A stretch of DNA of 7,713 nucleotides from JBBECJ01 sp041751795 (lineage in GTDB: Bacteria; Chloroflexota; Chloroflexia; Thermomicrobiales; CFX8). Shown piece by piece: positions 1-5,820 of this stretch (the first letter of the stretch is position 1; each line of letters begins with the position of its first letter). A model generated the notes under the pieces. That model ran no database searches, had not been told where the DNA came from, and worked only from the letters and a program-made list of their open reading frames with translations. The position numbers and the translations under genes were made by a program. The stretch is from assembly GCA_041751795.1 (NCBI GenBank), contig JBGSWU010000196.1:1-7713 (forward strand), given 5' to 3'.

Positions 1-285
1 GACATCGTCGCGCATTTCCTTGGTCGGCAAGCGGCCCGCAGCCAGTTGGCTGAGTTGACTGGACGGGAGCGCGATGTATTGGCGCTGATGGCCGAGGGGC
101 GTTCGAATCGGGCGCTCGCGAGGCAGTTGAGCGTGACCGAAAAGACGATTGAAACGCATATCGCCAGTATCTTCTCCAAGCTCGATCTTCTCCCCGAGCC
201 TGACGACCATCGACGGGTTCTGGCTGTACGTGCCTGGATGGTCGTTCAAGGTGAGCAGGCGTCAGGAACCAGCATGCGATCGTAA
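1..285 (+). CDS. LuxR/NarL-family response regulator, C-terminal DNA-binding part (5' truncated)
   Basis: The reading frame is open from base 1 to the TAA at 283-285, about 94 visible codons, so the gene begins outside the window. The visible part is a GerE/LuxR-type helix-turn-helix: LTGRERDVLALMAEGRSN opens the domain, ALARQLSVTEKTIETHIASI is the HTH with its recognition helix, and FSKLDL closes it. The stretch DDHRRVLAVRAWM after the HTH is typical of NarL-type two-component regulators of actinobacteria and Chloroflexi. These bind DNA as dimers after phosphorylation of an N-terminal receiver domain; that domain, if present, is off the left edge. An in-frame TTG at 46 is not the likely start, because it would leave an isolated HTH while the frame stays open upstream. 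The last 15 or so residues are a non-conserved tail. Target genes and partner kinase cannot be told from here. Confidence 0.85.
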   Translation, partial: DIVAHFLGRQAARSQLAELTGRERDVLALMAEGRSNRALARQLSVTEKTIETHIASIFSKLDLLPEPDDHRRVLAVRAWMVVQGEQASGTSMRS

Positions 286-534
286 GTCTCGCCAAGCGAT
301 TCTGCTTCAATACAGACGAACGGCAGTACAAACAGGTGGCTTATCTGTCCCTACGATCATCTTGCGCGTTGATCTCGCCCCTCAGACAACACAAAACCAT
401 CACAGCCTGATGACAAGCCCCAGACCGACGAAAGGCGGATGATAGAATCCGTGAGTTGACGACACTCGTTTGCAGGCGCGCCGTTGGCGTGCACCCTCCT
501 CCAGATTGTGTCTTGATTCAGGGAGTCACTGACG

Positions 535-1563
535 ATGGCGAAACCGTTTTACTATGGCGGACAGGCGGTCATGGAAGGCGTCATGATGCGCGGCCGCACC
601 TCGATGGCCGTTGCAGTCCGACAGCCCGACGGCGGGATCTGCATTTACGAAGAAACCCTGCAGCCCGGCCCAGTCATCATGAAAGTCCGCAACTGGCCCT
701 TCGTGCGCGGCGTCTTTGTTCTTTGGGACACGCTATTGCTGGGTATGCGCGCGCTGATTTTCTCTGCCAATGTCGGTCTTCAGGAGGTCGAGGGCGAGGA
801 ACCGGCACGGGTCGGCAAGGATGGCAAGCCAGAAGAGCCGTCGATGCTGACCGGGCCGCTGCTCTGGGCAACGGTCGGGTTTTCGCTGTTGTTTTCGATC
901 GGCCTTTTCTTCATCTTGCCGCTGGTTGCGGTCGACGTGATGGAACGCTGGATCAATTCACACCTCGTCGTCAACGTCATTGAGGGGGTCCTGCGGCTTG
1001 CGCTGCTGGTTGGCTACATGTGGGCGATCTCGCTGATGCCGGATATCCGCCGCGTCTTCGGCTACCACGGTGCTGAGCATATGACGATCAACGCTTACGA
1101 AGCCCAGTTTCCGACGACGGTTGAGAATGTTCGCAAACAGCCGTTGACCCATATCCGCTGTGGGACTGGATTCCTGCTGATCGTCGTCCTGCTGTCGGTG
1201 ATCGTGTTCATCATGATCGGCCGACCAGCCTGGTACTGGCTCTACGGTTCACGGATCGTCCTCGTGCCGTTCATCGCGGCAGTCGCCTACGAGATCATCC
1301 GGATCGGCGCGGCTCGTGCTGAGAACCCGATCATGCGCGCCATTCTCGCGCCGGGGCTTCTGCTCCAGGGTGTCACGACGCGAACGCCGGATGACGGCAT
1401 GCTTGAAGTCGCGATCGCTGCCTTCAAGCGCGTTCTGGCGACTGATGCCGTTATCGCTGAGGCAGAACTCGACCCAAGCATCATCGCCGTCGACACGATG
1501 GGCAGGCCGCTCGTTCCGGCCCTAGAACCGATCCCGGTCGCTGCCGACGGCATCCTGACCTAG
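535..1563 (+). CDS. DUF1385 (YqhQ-like) integral membrane protein
   Basis: A 342-residue membrane protein of the DUF1385 family (B. subtilis YqhQ, COG3872), close to the usual family length of about 300 plus a short C-terminal extension. Three family blocks are clear: YGGQAVMEGVMMRG at residues 7-20, the HGAEH motif at 178-182, and APGLLLQGVTTRTPDDGM at 272-289. H206 and C209 in HIRCGTGF are also in a conserved stretch. The His/Glu/Cys content is why the family has been called a predicted metal-dependent enzyme, but no reaction is established. Hydrophobic segments lie near 108-134, 149-168, 211-229 and 240-256, suggesting four membrane spans. The ATG start is supported by GGGAG at 521-525, nine bases upstream. 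An isolated TAGAAT (443-448) in the gap upstream resembles a -10 box but has no -35 partner. The GNAT gene follows after 24 bases and is probably co-transcribed. Confidence 0.93.
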   Translation: MAKPFYYGGQAVMEGVMMRGRTSMAVAVRQPDGGICIYEETLQPGPVIMKVRNWPFVRGVFVLWDTLLLGMRALIFSANVGLQEVEGEEPARVGKDGKPEEPSMLTGPLLWATVGFSLLFSIGLFFILPLVAVDVMERWINSHLVVNVIEGVLRLALLVGYMWAISLMPDIRRVFGYHGAEHMTINAYEAQFPTTVENVRKQPLTHIRCGTGFLLIVVLLSVIVFIMIGRPAWYWLYGSRIVLVPFIAAVAYEIIRIGAARAENPIMRAILAPGLLLQGVTTRTPDDGMLEVAIAAFKRVLATDAVIAEAELDPSIIAVDTMGRPLVPALEPIPVAADGILT

Positions 1564-1587
1564 GTCGTGCTACGTGATGAGGTGTCG

Positions 1588-2094
1588 ATGAAGTCCGATC
1601 CCGGCGACGAGTTGTCGATGCCGTCTCATTCGGCACCTGGCACCCGCTACCCGGCAGAGGACGCGCCGCTCACCGTCCGCGAGCTTTGGGGTGAGGCACC
1701 GATTGAAGAGGTCTATCGTATCCGCGATGAGGTGTTTGTCGATGAGCAGGCACTGACCGACGATGCCCGGACCGACCCTGACGATCACCGCAGTTTCCAC
1801 TATCTAGCGTATCTGGGTTCCGAGCCGGTCGGCACCGGACGGCTGACGATGTTCGGTCGTGAGTCGCAGGTCGCCTGGGTCGCCGTCCGCCCACAGTGGC
1901 GGCAGCACGGGATCGGCAAGGCGCTGATGCTCTCGATCATCGAGCGAGCCAGGATGGAATCGTCAACCCATATCGTCCTCAACGCCCAGACTCATGCGCT
2001 CGGCTTCTACAGCGCACTCGGCTTCAATATCGTCGGTGGTGAGTTCTTCATGAGCGGCATCGGTCATCAGGTCATGATCAAGCGGCTGGATTAA
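1588..2094 (+). CDS. GNAT family N-acetyltransferase, ElaA/YjcF-like
   Basis: A 168-residue acetyltransferase of the GCN5-related (GNAT) fold, expected to transfer an acetyl group from acetyl-CoA to an unknown amine. Block by block it matches the ElaA/YjcF-like subgroup: RIRDEVFVDEQ (45-54), a D-x-D-D-H acidic stretch ending near H67, VGTGRL (81-86), the acetyl-CoA-binding motif A with RQHGIG at 105-110 (the R/Q-x-x-G-x-G/A signature), LNAQTHALGFYSALGF (131-146), and a C-terminal GIGHQVMIK. I choose the ATG at 1588 because TGAGGTG (1578-1584) gives a good Shine-Dalgarno a few bases upstream. A GTG at 1567 would add seven residues, and an ATG at 1618 would remove ten. The first 25 or so residues are not part of the fold. 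It lies 24 bases after the DUF1385 gene, so the two probably share a transcript. The substrate cannot be inferred. Confidence 0.92.
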   Translation: MKSDPGDELSMPSHSAPGTRYPAEDAPLTVRELWGEAPIEEVYRIRDEVFVDEQALTDDARTDPDDHRSFHYLAYLGSEPVGTGRLTMFGRESQVAWVAVRPQWRQHGIGKALMLSIIERARMESSTHIVLNAQTHALGFYSALGFNIVGGEFFMSGIGHQVMIKRLD

Positions 2095-2095
2095 A

Positions 2096-2132
2096 CCCGT
2101 CCCCCTAACCCCCTCTCCTGCGAAGGGACGGG
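2096..2132 (+). terminator. Hairpin directly after the GNAT stop codon (3'-end or attenuator candidate)
   Basis: A perfect 8-base-pair stem, CCCGTCCC at 2096-2103 with GGGACGGG at 2125-2132, around a 21-base loop. It begins one base after the TAA of the acetyltransferase. No T-run follows, so it is not a classical intrinsic terminator. It could protect the mRNA 3' end or act as a weak or factor-dependent termination site between the DUF1385-GNAT pair and the CMD-mtnA pair. It is the left part of the palindromic repeat. Confidence 0.35.
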
Positions 2133-2201
2133 GCACGATCCTGACGTGGTAATGTGACGCATATTGTTGAAAGCCCCCTCTCCGCTCAGGGGCGGGGGCT
2201 G

Positions 2202-2210
2202 GGGGAGGGG
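2202..2210 (+). promoter_or_regulatory. Repeat-derived ribosome binding site for the CMD-like gene
   Basis: GGGGAGGGG ends six bases before the TTG at 2217, the normal Shine-Dalgarno distance, and contains GGAGG-like pairing potential to the 16S 3' end. It is the 3' end of the palindromic repeat. In one fold the whole element pairs with CCCCTCTCC at 2175-2183 and is hidden. In the competing fold (2174-2183 with 2189-2198) it is free. The site decides the choice of start codon; any regulatory effect of the folding is inference. Confidence 0.5.
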
Positions 2211-2216
2211 TTTCAC

Positions 2217-2636
2217 TTGCCGACACTCAAGTATCTCGAAGAGCAGGACGCCGACGATCGCGTTCGGGCGGCCTACGACGACATCAAGGCCGGCTTTGGC
2301 AATGGCCAGGTGCCGAATGCCTACAAGGTGCTCGGGAACAATCCGACCATCCTGGAGGCGGCGGTCGAGCATCGCCATCGCGTTATGGACGAGGGAACGC
2401 TCGATCCGACGTTGAAAGAGTTTCTTGCCTGGGCGACGGTCACGTTGCTCAACAACCAGTTCGGGGTCGAAACGCACACGGCCCGCCTGAAGCGACTTGG
2501 CTTCACCGACGAACAGGTGATTGAGGCGCTCGGCGTCCTCCAGTATTTCGCCGGTATCTCGGTCGTCATTAACGGCCTGGGGATGGCGCAGGACTCCAAC
2601 GAGAGCGTCAAGCGCTACCTGCGCGGCGAGGGATAG
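2217..2636 (+). CDS. Carboxymuconolactone decarboxylase/AhpD-fold protein lacking cysteines
   Basis: A 139-residue all-helical protein of the carboxymuconolactone decarboxylase (PF02627-like) fold. The core runs from PNAYKVLGNNP (33-43), through LKEFLAWATVTLLNNQFGVE (66-85) and H87, to FTDEQVIEALGVLQYFAG (96-113). In AhpD-type peroxidases this core holds Glu, CxxC and His. Aligned by spacing, E68 and H87 are kept, but the two cysteine positions are N80 and G83, and the whole protein has no cysteine. A thiol-based AhpD peroxidase activity is therefore unlikely; the real substrate is unknown. I start at the TTG (2217) because GGGGAGGGG lies six bases upstream and family members begin with a similar P-x-L-x-Y-L-E-E. 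A GTG at 2154 would add 21 residues, mostly translated repeat. The gene ends 82 bases before mtnA and may be co-transcribed with it. Confidence 0.82.
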   Translation: MPTLKYLEEQDADDRVRAAYDDIKAGFGNGQVPNAYKVLGNNPTILEAAVEHRHRVMDEGTLDPTLKEFLAWATVTLLNNQFGVETHTARLKRLGFTDEQVIEALGVLQYFAGISVVINGLGMAQDSNESVKRYLRGEG

Positions 2637-2648
2637 CGCGAACCCTCG
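2627..2648 (+). other. Small hairpin overlapping the stop of the CMD-like gene
   Basis: CGAGGG at 2627-2632 is exactly complementary to CCCTCG at 2643-2648. The 10-base loop contains the TAG stop codon. There is no following T-run, so termination is doubtful. It may be chance in GC-rich DNA. Confidence 0.25.
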
Positions 2649-2718
2649 AATATGCCCGGACGGTGTGCTGCGGAATGGGTGTGCTTTGCGCTGTTCGGGG
2701 CAGGAGACGGATACGCCG

Positions 2719-3780
2719 ATGTCGACACCACTCCCGCCGATCCAGCCAATAACACTCGATGGCGATGTCGTGACGCTCCTCGACCAGACGTTGCTGCCGG
2801 TCGAAGAGCGGCGGATCGAGATCGACACGGTTGAGGCGATGTGGGAAGCGATCCGTTCGCTACGGGTACGGGGTGCGCCAGCAATTGGGATTGCGGCAGC
2901 GTTCGGTCTGGACATCGCCGCGCGAGCTTCGACTGCAACCAGCCGGGACGAGTTCCTGGCTGATCTCGAACGTGCCAGAGCATACCTGGCAACGTCGCGG
3001 CCAACGGCGGTGAACTTGTTCTGGGCGTTAGATCGGGTTATCCGACGAGCCGTGGCTGATGGAGCGTCGGATGTTGCCTGCCTCCGCGCCAGGGTACGTG
3101 CCGAGGCGTTGGCGCTGCTCGACGAGGATCTGGCGGCCGGCCGAGCCATCGGCGAGCACGGTGCCGCGCTGTTGCGGGAAGGGGCGATTCTCACCCATTG
3201 CAACGCTGGTGGGTTGGCGACGTCGGGCTATGGCACGGCGCTGGCTCCGATCTACGTTGCCCACGAGCGGGGACTGAAGCTGCATGTCTACGCCGACGAA
3301 ACGCGCCCGTTGTTGCAGGGTGCGCGGCTGACGAGTTGGGAACTCGCGCGTGCTGGTGTGTCGGTGACGGTGATTGCCGACAGCATGGCGGCGTCGGTCA
3401 TGGCAAAGGGCGAGATCCAGGCGGTCATCGTCGGTGCCGACCGCGTTGCTGCCAACGGCGATGTCGCCAACAAGATCGGCACGCTTGGGGTCGCGATCCT
3501 GGCCCGAAACTACGGCATTCCGTTCTACGTGGCTGTACCGATTTCAACGATTGACTTCGCGACGCCGACCGGTGCCGACATTCCGATCGAGGAACGCGCG
3601 CCGCGCGAACTCACGCACTTCAACGACCAGCGGATCGTTCCCGAGGCGAGCGATGTCTACAATCCTGCCTTCGACGTGACGCCTGCGGACTATGTCACTG
3701 CCTTCATCACTGAATCAGGAGTGGTCTTCCCTCCATTCGAGGCCGGATTGGCCGCGTTGCTCGGTCAAGCATCCTCCTGA
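2719..3780 (+). CDS. mtnA: S-methyl-5-thioribose-1-phosphate isomerase (MtnA)
   Basis: A 353-residue protein of the eIF2B-alpha/beta/delta-like aldose-ketose isomerase superfamily, at the normal MtnA length. It converts 5-methylthioribose 1-phosphate to 5-methylthioribulose 1-phosphate in the cytoplasmic methionine salvage pathway. Diagnostic blocks are LLDQTLLP (20-27), VRGAPAIGIAAAFG (50-63), RPTAVNLFWAL (94-104), THCNAGGLATSGYGTA (159-174), YADETRPLLQGARLT (191-205), VGADRVAANGDVANKIGT (238-255) and PREL-FNDQRI (295-306). C161 and D241 line up with the catalytic Cys160 and Asp240 of the B. subtilis enzyme. The ATG at 2719 has AGGAG (2702-2706) twelve bases upstream and gives the expected N-terminus. 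The frame is open further upstream, but no better start exists there. No other salvage genes (mtnK, mtnB, mtnD, mtnP) are in view, so the rest of the pathway must be elsewhere. A related isomerase acting on a similar 5-deoxypentose phosphate is a less likely alternative. Confidence 0.96.
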   Translation: MSTPLPPIQPITLDGDVVTLLDQTLLPVEERRIEIDTVEAMWEAIRSLRVRGAPAIGIAAAFGLDIAARASTATSRDEFLADLERARAYLATSRPTAVNLFWALDRVIRRAVADGASDVACLRARVRAEALALLDEDLAAGRAIGEHGAALLREGAILTHCNAGGLATSGYGTALAPIYVAHERGLKLHVYADETRPLLQGARLTSWELARAGVSVTVIADSMAASVMAKGEIQAVIVGADRVAANGDVANKIGTLGVAILARNYGIPFYVAVPISTIDFATPTGADIPIEERAPRELTHFNDQRIVPEASDVYNPAFDVTPADYVTAFITESGVVFPPFEAGLAALLGQASS

Positions 3781-3849
3781 GACTCGGGAGATCAGGCAGC
3801 GTTTCCTGAATTGACAGCCAGTAACGCATTCCGCGAACTTACCGAACTG

Positions 3850-3878
3850 TTGCATCTCGCCGCGTAACGCCATAGACT
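3850..3878 (+). promoter_or_regulatory. Possible promoter for the small cysteine-rich gene
   Basis: TTGCAT (3850-3855) and TAGACT (3873-3878) are separated by exactly 17 bases, with 3/6 and 4/6 matches to the sigma-70-type consensus. Transcription would begin near 3885, leaving a leader of about 30 bases before the ATG at 3915. The match is weak, but position and spacing fit a gene that lies 134 bases after mtnA. Confidence 0.3.
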
Positions 3879-3914
3879 GTGGTATGTCCGGTATGCGTGG
3901 AAGGTTGCAACGAT

Positions 3915-4139
3915 ATGGCTCTCTCTGCTTCCCCGACCGTTGAACGCGTCCGCAGTCATTTGTGCGCCAAGGGGATCTTCGGCGATGTCGCTGAACTCTG
4001 CGAGATGCGCGGAGACTGCGTCTTCGTCGTCACTTGCCCCGACTGTGGTCACGCTTTCACGCTCGACGAAGATGATTACGAAGAACTCCTCCACTGGAGC
4101 CGAACCTCCGGCGAGAGTTGTGGAATTACTCAGATCTAA
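3915..4139 (+). CDS. Small cysteine-rich, possibly zinc-binding protein of unknown function
   Basis: A 74-residue protein I do not recognise. It has a basic, helical-looking start (SPTVERVRSHLCAKG), cysteines at 17, 29, 35, 41, 44 and 69, and a CPDCGH knuckle at 41-46 that looks like half of a zinc site. It then has the acidic run LDEDDYEE (50-57) and ends shortly after C69. C35 or C29 plus C41, C44 and H46 could complete a metal site. There is no signal peptide or membrane span, so it is probably cytosolic. I start at the ATG 3915, which has GGAAGG (3899-3904) ten bases upstream. A GTG at 3879 would add twelve residues including another CPVC, but it would lie at or before the predicted transcription start. 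It is separated from mtnA by 134 bases and probably has its own promoter. It ends 76 bases from the convergent secreted-protein gene. Codon use resembles its neighbours, which favours a real gene. Confidence 0.65.
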   Translation: MALSASPTVERVRSHLCAKGIFGDVAELCEMRGDCVFVVTCPDCGHAFTLDEDDYEELLHWSRTSGESCGITQI

Positions 4140-4215
4140 CAGGCAGGATTCGGGAACCGGGCAGCGCGGTAGCAAACGCAAGCGGCGTCTGAGATCCCGT
4201 ATCCAACATTCCGCG

Positions 4216-5724
4216 CTACGGCAGTCGTCGTACCAGCATGTCCCGGAACGACACCGTCACCGGTTGCGATGCGTCGTGGCTGTAACTCGCCAGTGCGAGC
4301 AGACCCGTGCTGCTCTTGCCGCCTGTTGTAGCGACCTCCGTGCCGTTGACGATGTACGTCATGTTGTTGCCGAAGGCGTCCAGGCGTAGCTGGGTCCAGT
4401 CACTGGCAGCGACGGGTGTGCCAAGCGTCCATGTGCCAAGTTCGGCTTTCGATGAGCTACTGTCCGGGTTGATCGTCTGGATAAAGGCGGTCGCCTGCCT
4501 CGCTTGGCCGTTCTCGTAGATCAGGCAGAAGTTGGTTGAACGCAGCGGGAACGTCTTCGCCGTCGGGTGTCGCTCGGTGCGAATGACGATGCATGCGGTC
4601 GTGTCACCGCCGCTGGTGTTGCGAACCTGAACGCGGTAGCTGCCATCTCCGAGCGTGACATTACTGATCGCGTAAAGGTCAGCCCCCCGGACCGTTCGGA
4701 TTCGATAATCCTCGTAGGTCGGGTAAGCGGAATTGCCGGAATTGTCGGTGACGACCGGCCAATTAGTCAGATTCGATTGATACAGCGCGTTCGGGTCGGG
4801 TGTCGGCGTTGGCGAAGGTGTTTGTCCGCCGTCGTTTCCGTGACGCCATTCGTAGTAGTGCAGGCCGACGTTGCCGGCCTCGACCTGCCAGCCATCTGGG
4901 TTGTCCGGCGTAAACGTCAAACAGCGGCGCTCGAAGCACTGCAGCAGGACATCGCGCGATTGCCCTCCGACATTCACGTAGGTCCAGTACGCCTCGGTGA
5001 TCGGGAATCCTGTTGCATAGAACGGGTTCTCGAACAGGTTCTCGGTTGTAAGCGATCCATTCTCCACGACGAGACCAGTCGAGTTCATGAACGTCCAGAA
5101 CGGAGATGCGACGACGTGGCTCGTTTCCTCGACATAGTGAGCGGCTGTCACACCGCGGCTGTCCATCGCAACATCGTCGATGACGTTGATGAACGCGTTG
5201 TCGGAATCGCCAGTATGCTGGGCGCTGGCGCGCGCGGTGCTCGGCGCACCGACCGGATGCGGCGATGCGTCGATCAGATCCGCCAACAGGGCATAGGTGA
5301 TCGGATCATCCTGATTCGGATCGCCCGCGACGTTGACCCAGGCTGGTTCATGGGACATGAATGCGTCGTCGCCCATCTGCATTTGACCCGAGATGAGTTC
5401 GACGACGAGCAACCCATTGGTCACATACCAGGGTGAGGATTGGTCGCCGTCTGGTCGCGTGACTTCCATTCGCGACTTATCGAAGTATTTGACGGACCGT
5501 TGGCCGCCGGGGGATTCGGCGTACGACTCGGTCGTCTCGATTGCGTTTTCCTGGGGACCCCACATCCAGGTCCGATCGACATTGCGATCGTTGACCGGTT
5601 TATCGGTTCTCGTCCAGGTGCGTGAGAAGGCGTCAGACGATCCCGTCTGTGCGCCGACCCACGGAATAGCGACCAGTGTCGCCACGATCGCCACGATCGC
5701 GGCGATCTGGAGGATTCGTCTCAT
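4216..5724 (-). CDS. Secreted two-domain protein of unknown function with Pro/Thr linker
   Basis: A 502-residue exported protein. Residues 1-25 are a signal peptide: MRR, a hydrophobic core (ILQIAAIVAIVATLVAI) and a likely cleavage after VGA. The N-terminal domain (about 30-296) has FSRTWTRTDKPV, the block YFDKSRMEV with SPWYVTNGLLVVELISG, and ends with FERRCLTFTPDNPDGWQ and GNVGLHYYEWRHG. I recognise this arrangement from exported Chloroflexi proteins, but no activity is known to me. A linker, PSPTPTPDPN (303-312), joins it to a C-terminal domain (about 313-502) of beta-rich appearance, resembling concanavalin-like/LamG or DUF1080-type domains, ending in VSFRDMLVRRLP. Cysteines 263/268 and 379/400 could form disulfides outside the cell. 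The ATG has GGGAG (plus-strand 5732-5736) seven bases upstream. The signal-peptide core is encoded by imperfect tandem 9-mers (5681-5707). It may be a carbohydrate-binding or cell-surface protein, but this is only suggested by the fold. Confidence 0.85.
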   Translation of the reverse strand: MRRILQIAAIVAIVATLVAIPWVGAQTGSSDAFSRTWTRTDKPVNDRNVDRTWMWGPQENAIETTESYAESPGGQRSVKYFDKSRMEVTRPDGDQSSPWYVTNGLLVVELISGQMQMGDDAFMSHEPAWVNVAGDPNQDDPITYALLADLIDASPHPVGAPSTARASAQHTGDSDNAFINVIDDVAMDSRGVTAAHYVEETSHVVASPFWTFMNSTGLVVENGSLTTENLFENPFYATGFPITEAYWTYVNVGGQSRDVLLQCFERRCLTFTPDNPDGWQVEAGNVGLHYYEWRHGNDGGQTPSPTPTPDPNALYQSNLTNWPVVTDNSGNSAYPTYEDYRIRTVRGADLYAISNVTLGDGSYRVQVRNTSGGDTTACIVIRTERHPTAKTFPLRSTNFCLIYENGQARQATAFIQTINPDSSSSKAELGTWTLGTPVAASDWTQLRLDAFGNNMTYIVNGTEVATTGGKSSTGLLALASYSHDASQPVTVSFRDMLVRRLP

Positions 5725-5820
5725 TACAACACTCCCAATTACCCCGGGTGACTTCGATCAACGCGAATCATCGTGTGGCGAAAAGGGTACATGACGATAG
5801 CTGACTGATGGGATACCTTC

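Larger units (their letters stand above)
2096..2210. repeat. GC-rich palindromic interspersed-type repeat, two units
   Basis: A C-rich then G-rich segment between the GNAT and CMD-like genes. It contains an exact 10-base direct repeat, CCCCCTCTCC, at 2109-2118 and 2174-2183, and ends in the G-rich complement GGGGGCTGGGGGAGGGG (2194-2210). Several inverted pairs are visible: CCCGTCCC (2096-2103) with GGGACGGG (2125-2132); CCCCCTCTCC (2174-2183) with GGGGCGGGGG (2189-2198), one mismatch and one G-U pair, 5-base loop; and CCCCTCTCC (2175-2183) with GGGGAGGGG (2202-2210), one G-U pair. The last two use the same left arm and cannot form together. Sequences of this style are scattered between genes in many Chloroflexi and other high-GC genomes. 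That this one is multi-copy is inferred from its style, since only this locus is visible. Confidence 0.7.

Noticed and set aside
456..461. TTGACG as a promoter element upstream of the DUF1385 gene
   Set aside because: The expected -10 position is GC-rich without resemblance to TATAAT; the TAGAAT at 443-448 lies upstream of it, not downstream.
456..983. Plus-strand open frame overlapping the start of the DUF1385 gene
   Set aside because: It is in another frame over strongly conserved DUF1385 coding sequence, and its product is Arg/His-rich with no motif.
2096..2210. CRISPR array
   Set aside because: There are only two short copies of a C-rich word, without regular spacers, and no cas genes nearby.
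2154..2216. GTG start giving a 21-residue longer CMD-like protein
   Set aside because: The added residues are mostly translated repeat (SPLSAQGRGLGEGF), a common sign of over-extended starts, and the GTG lacks a good ribosome site.
2091..3203. Long minus-strand open frame (370 codons) opposite the CMD-like gene and mtnA
   Set aside because: It is antisense to two genes with clear family motifs. Its product is low-complexity Arg/Ser/Ala-rich, and its C-terminus is translated palindromic repeat.
3776..3809. Terminator after mtnA from CCTGA/TCAGG/CCTGA segments
   Set aside because: Stems are only five base pairs, mutually exclusive and not followed by a T-run.
3811..3816. Perfect TTGACA -35 box after mtnA
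   Set aside because: No -10-like hexamer occurs 16 to 19 bases downstream; the 3850/3873 pair fits better.
4567..5436. Plus-strand open frame (289 codons) within the secreted-protein gene
   Set aside because: It is the complement of a well-supported gene with signal peptide and ribosome site. Its own product shows no recognisable domain.
5681..5707. Tandem 9-base repeats (GCCACGATC type) as a regulatory or mobile repeat
   Set aside because: They lie inside the signal-peptide codons and are explained by a repeated Ala-Ile-Val hydrophobic core.
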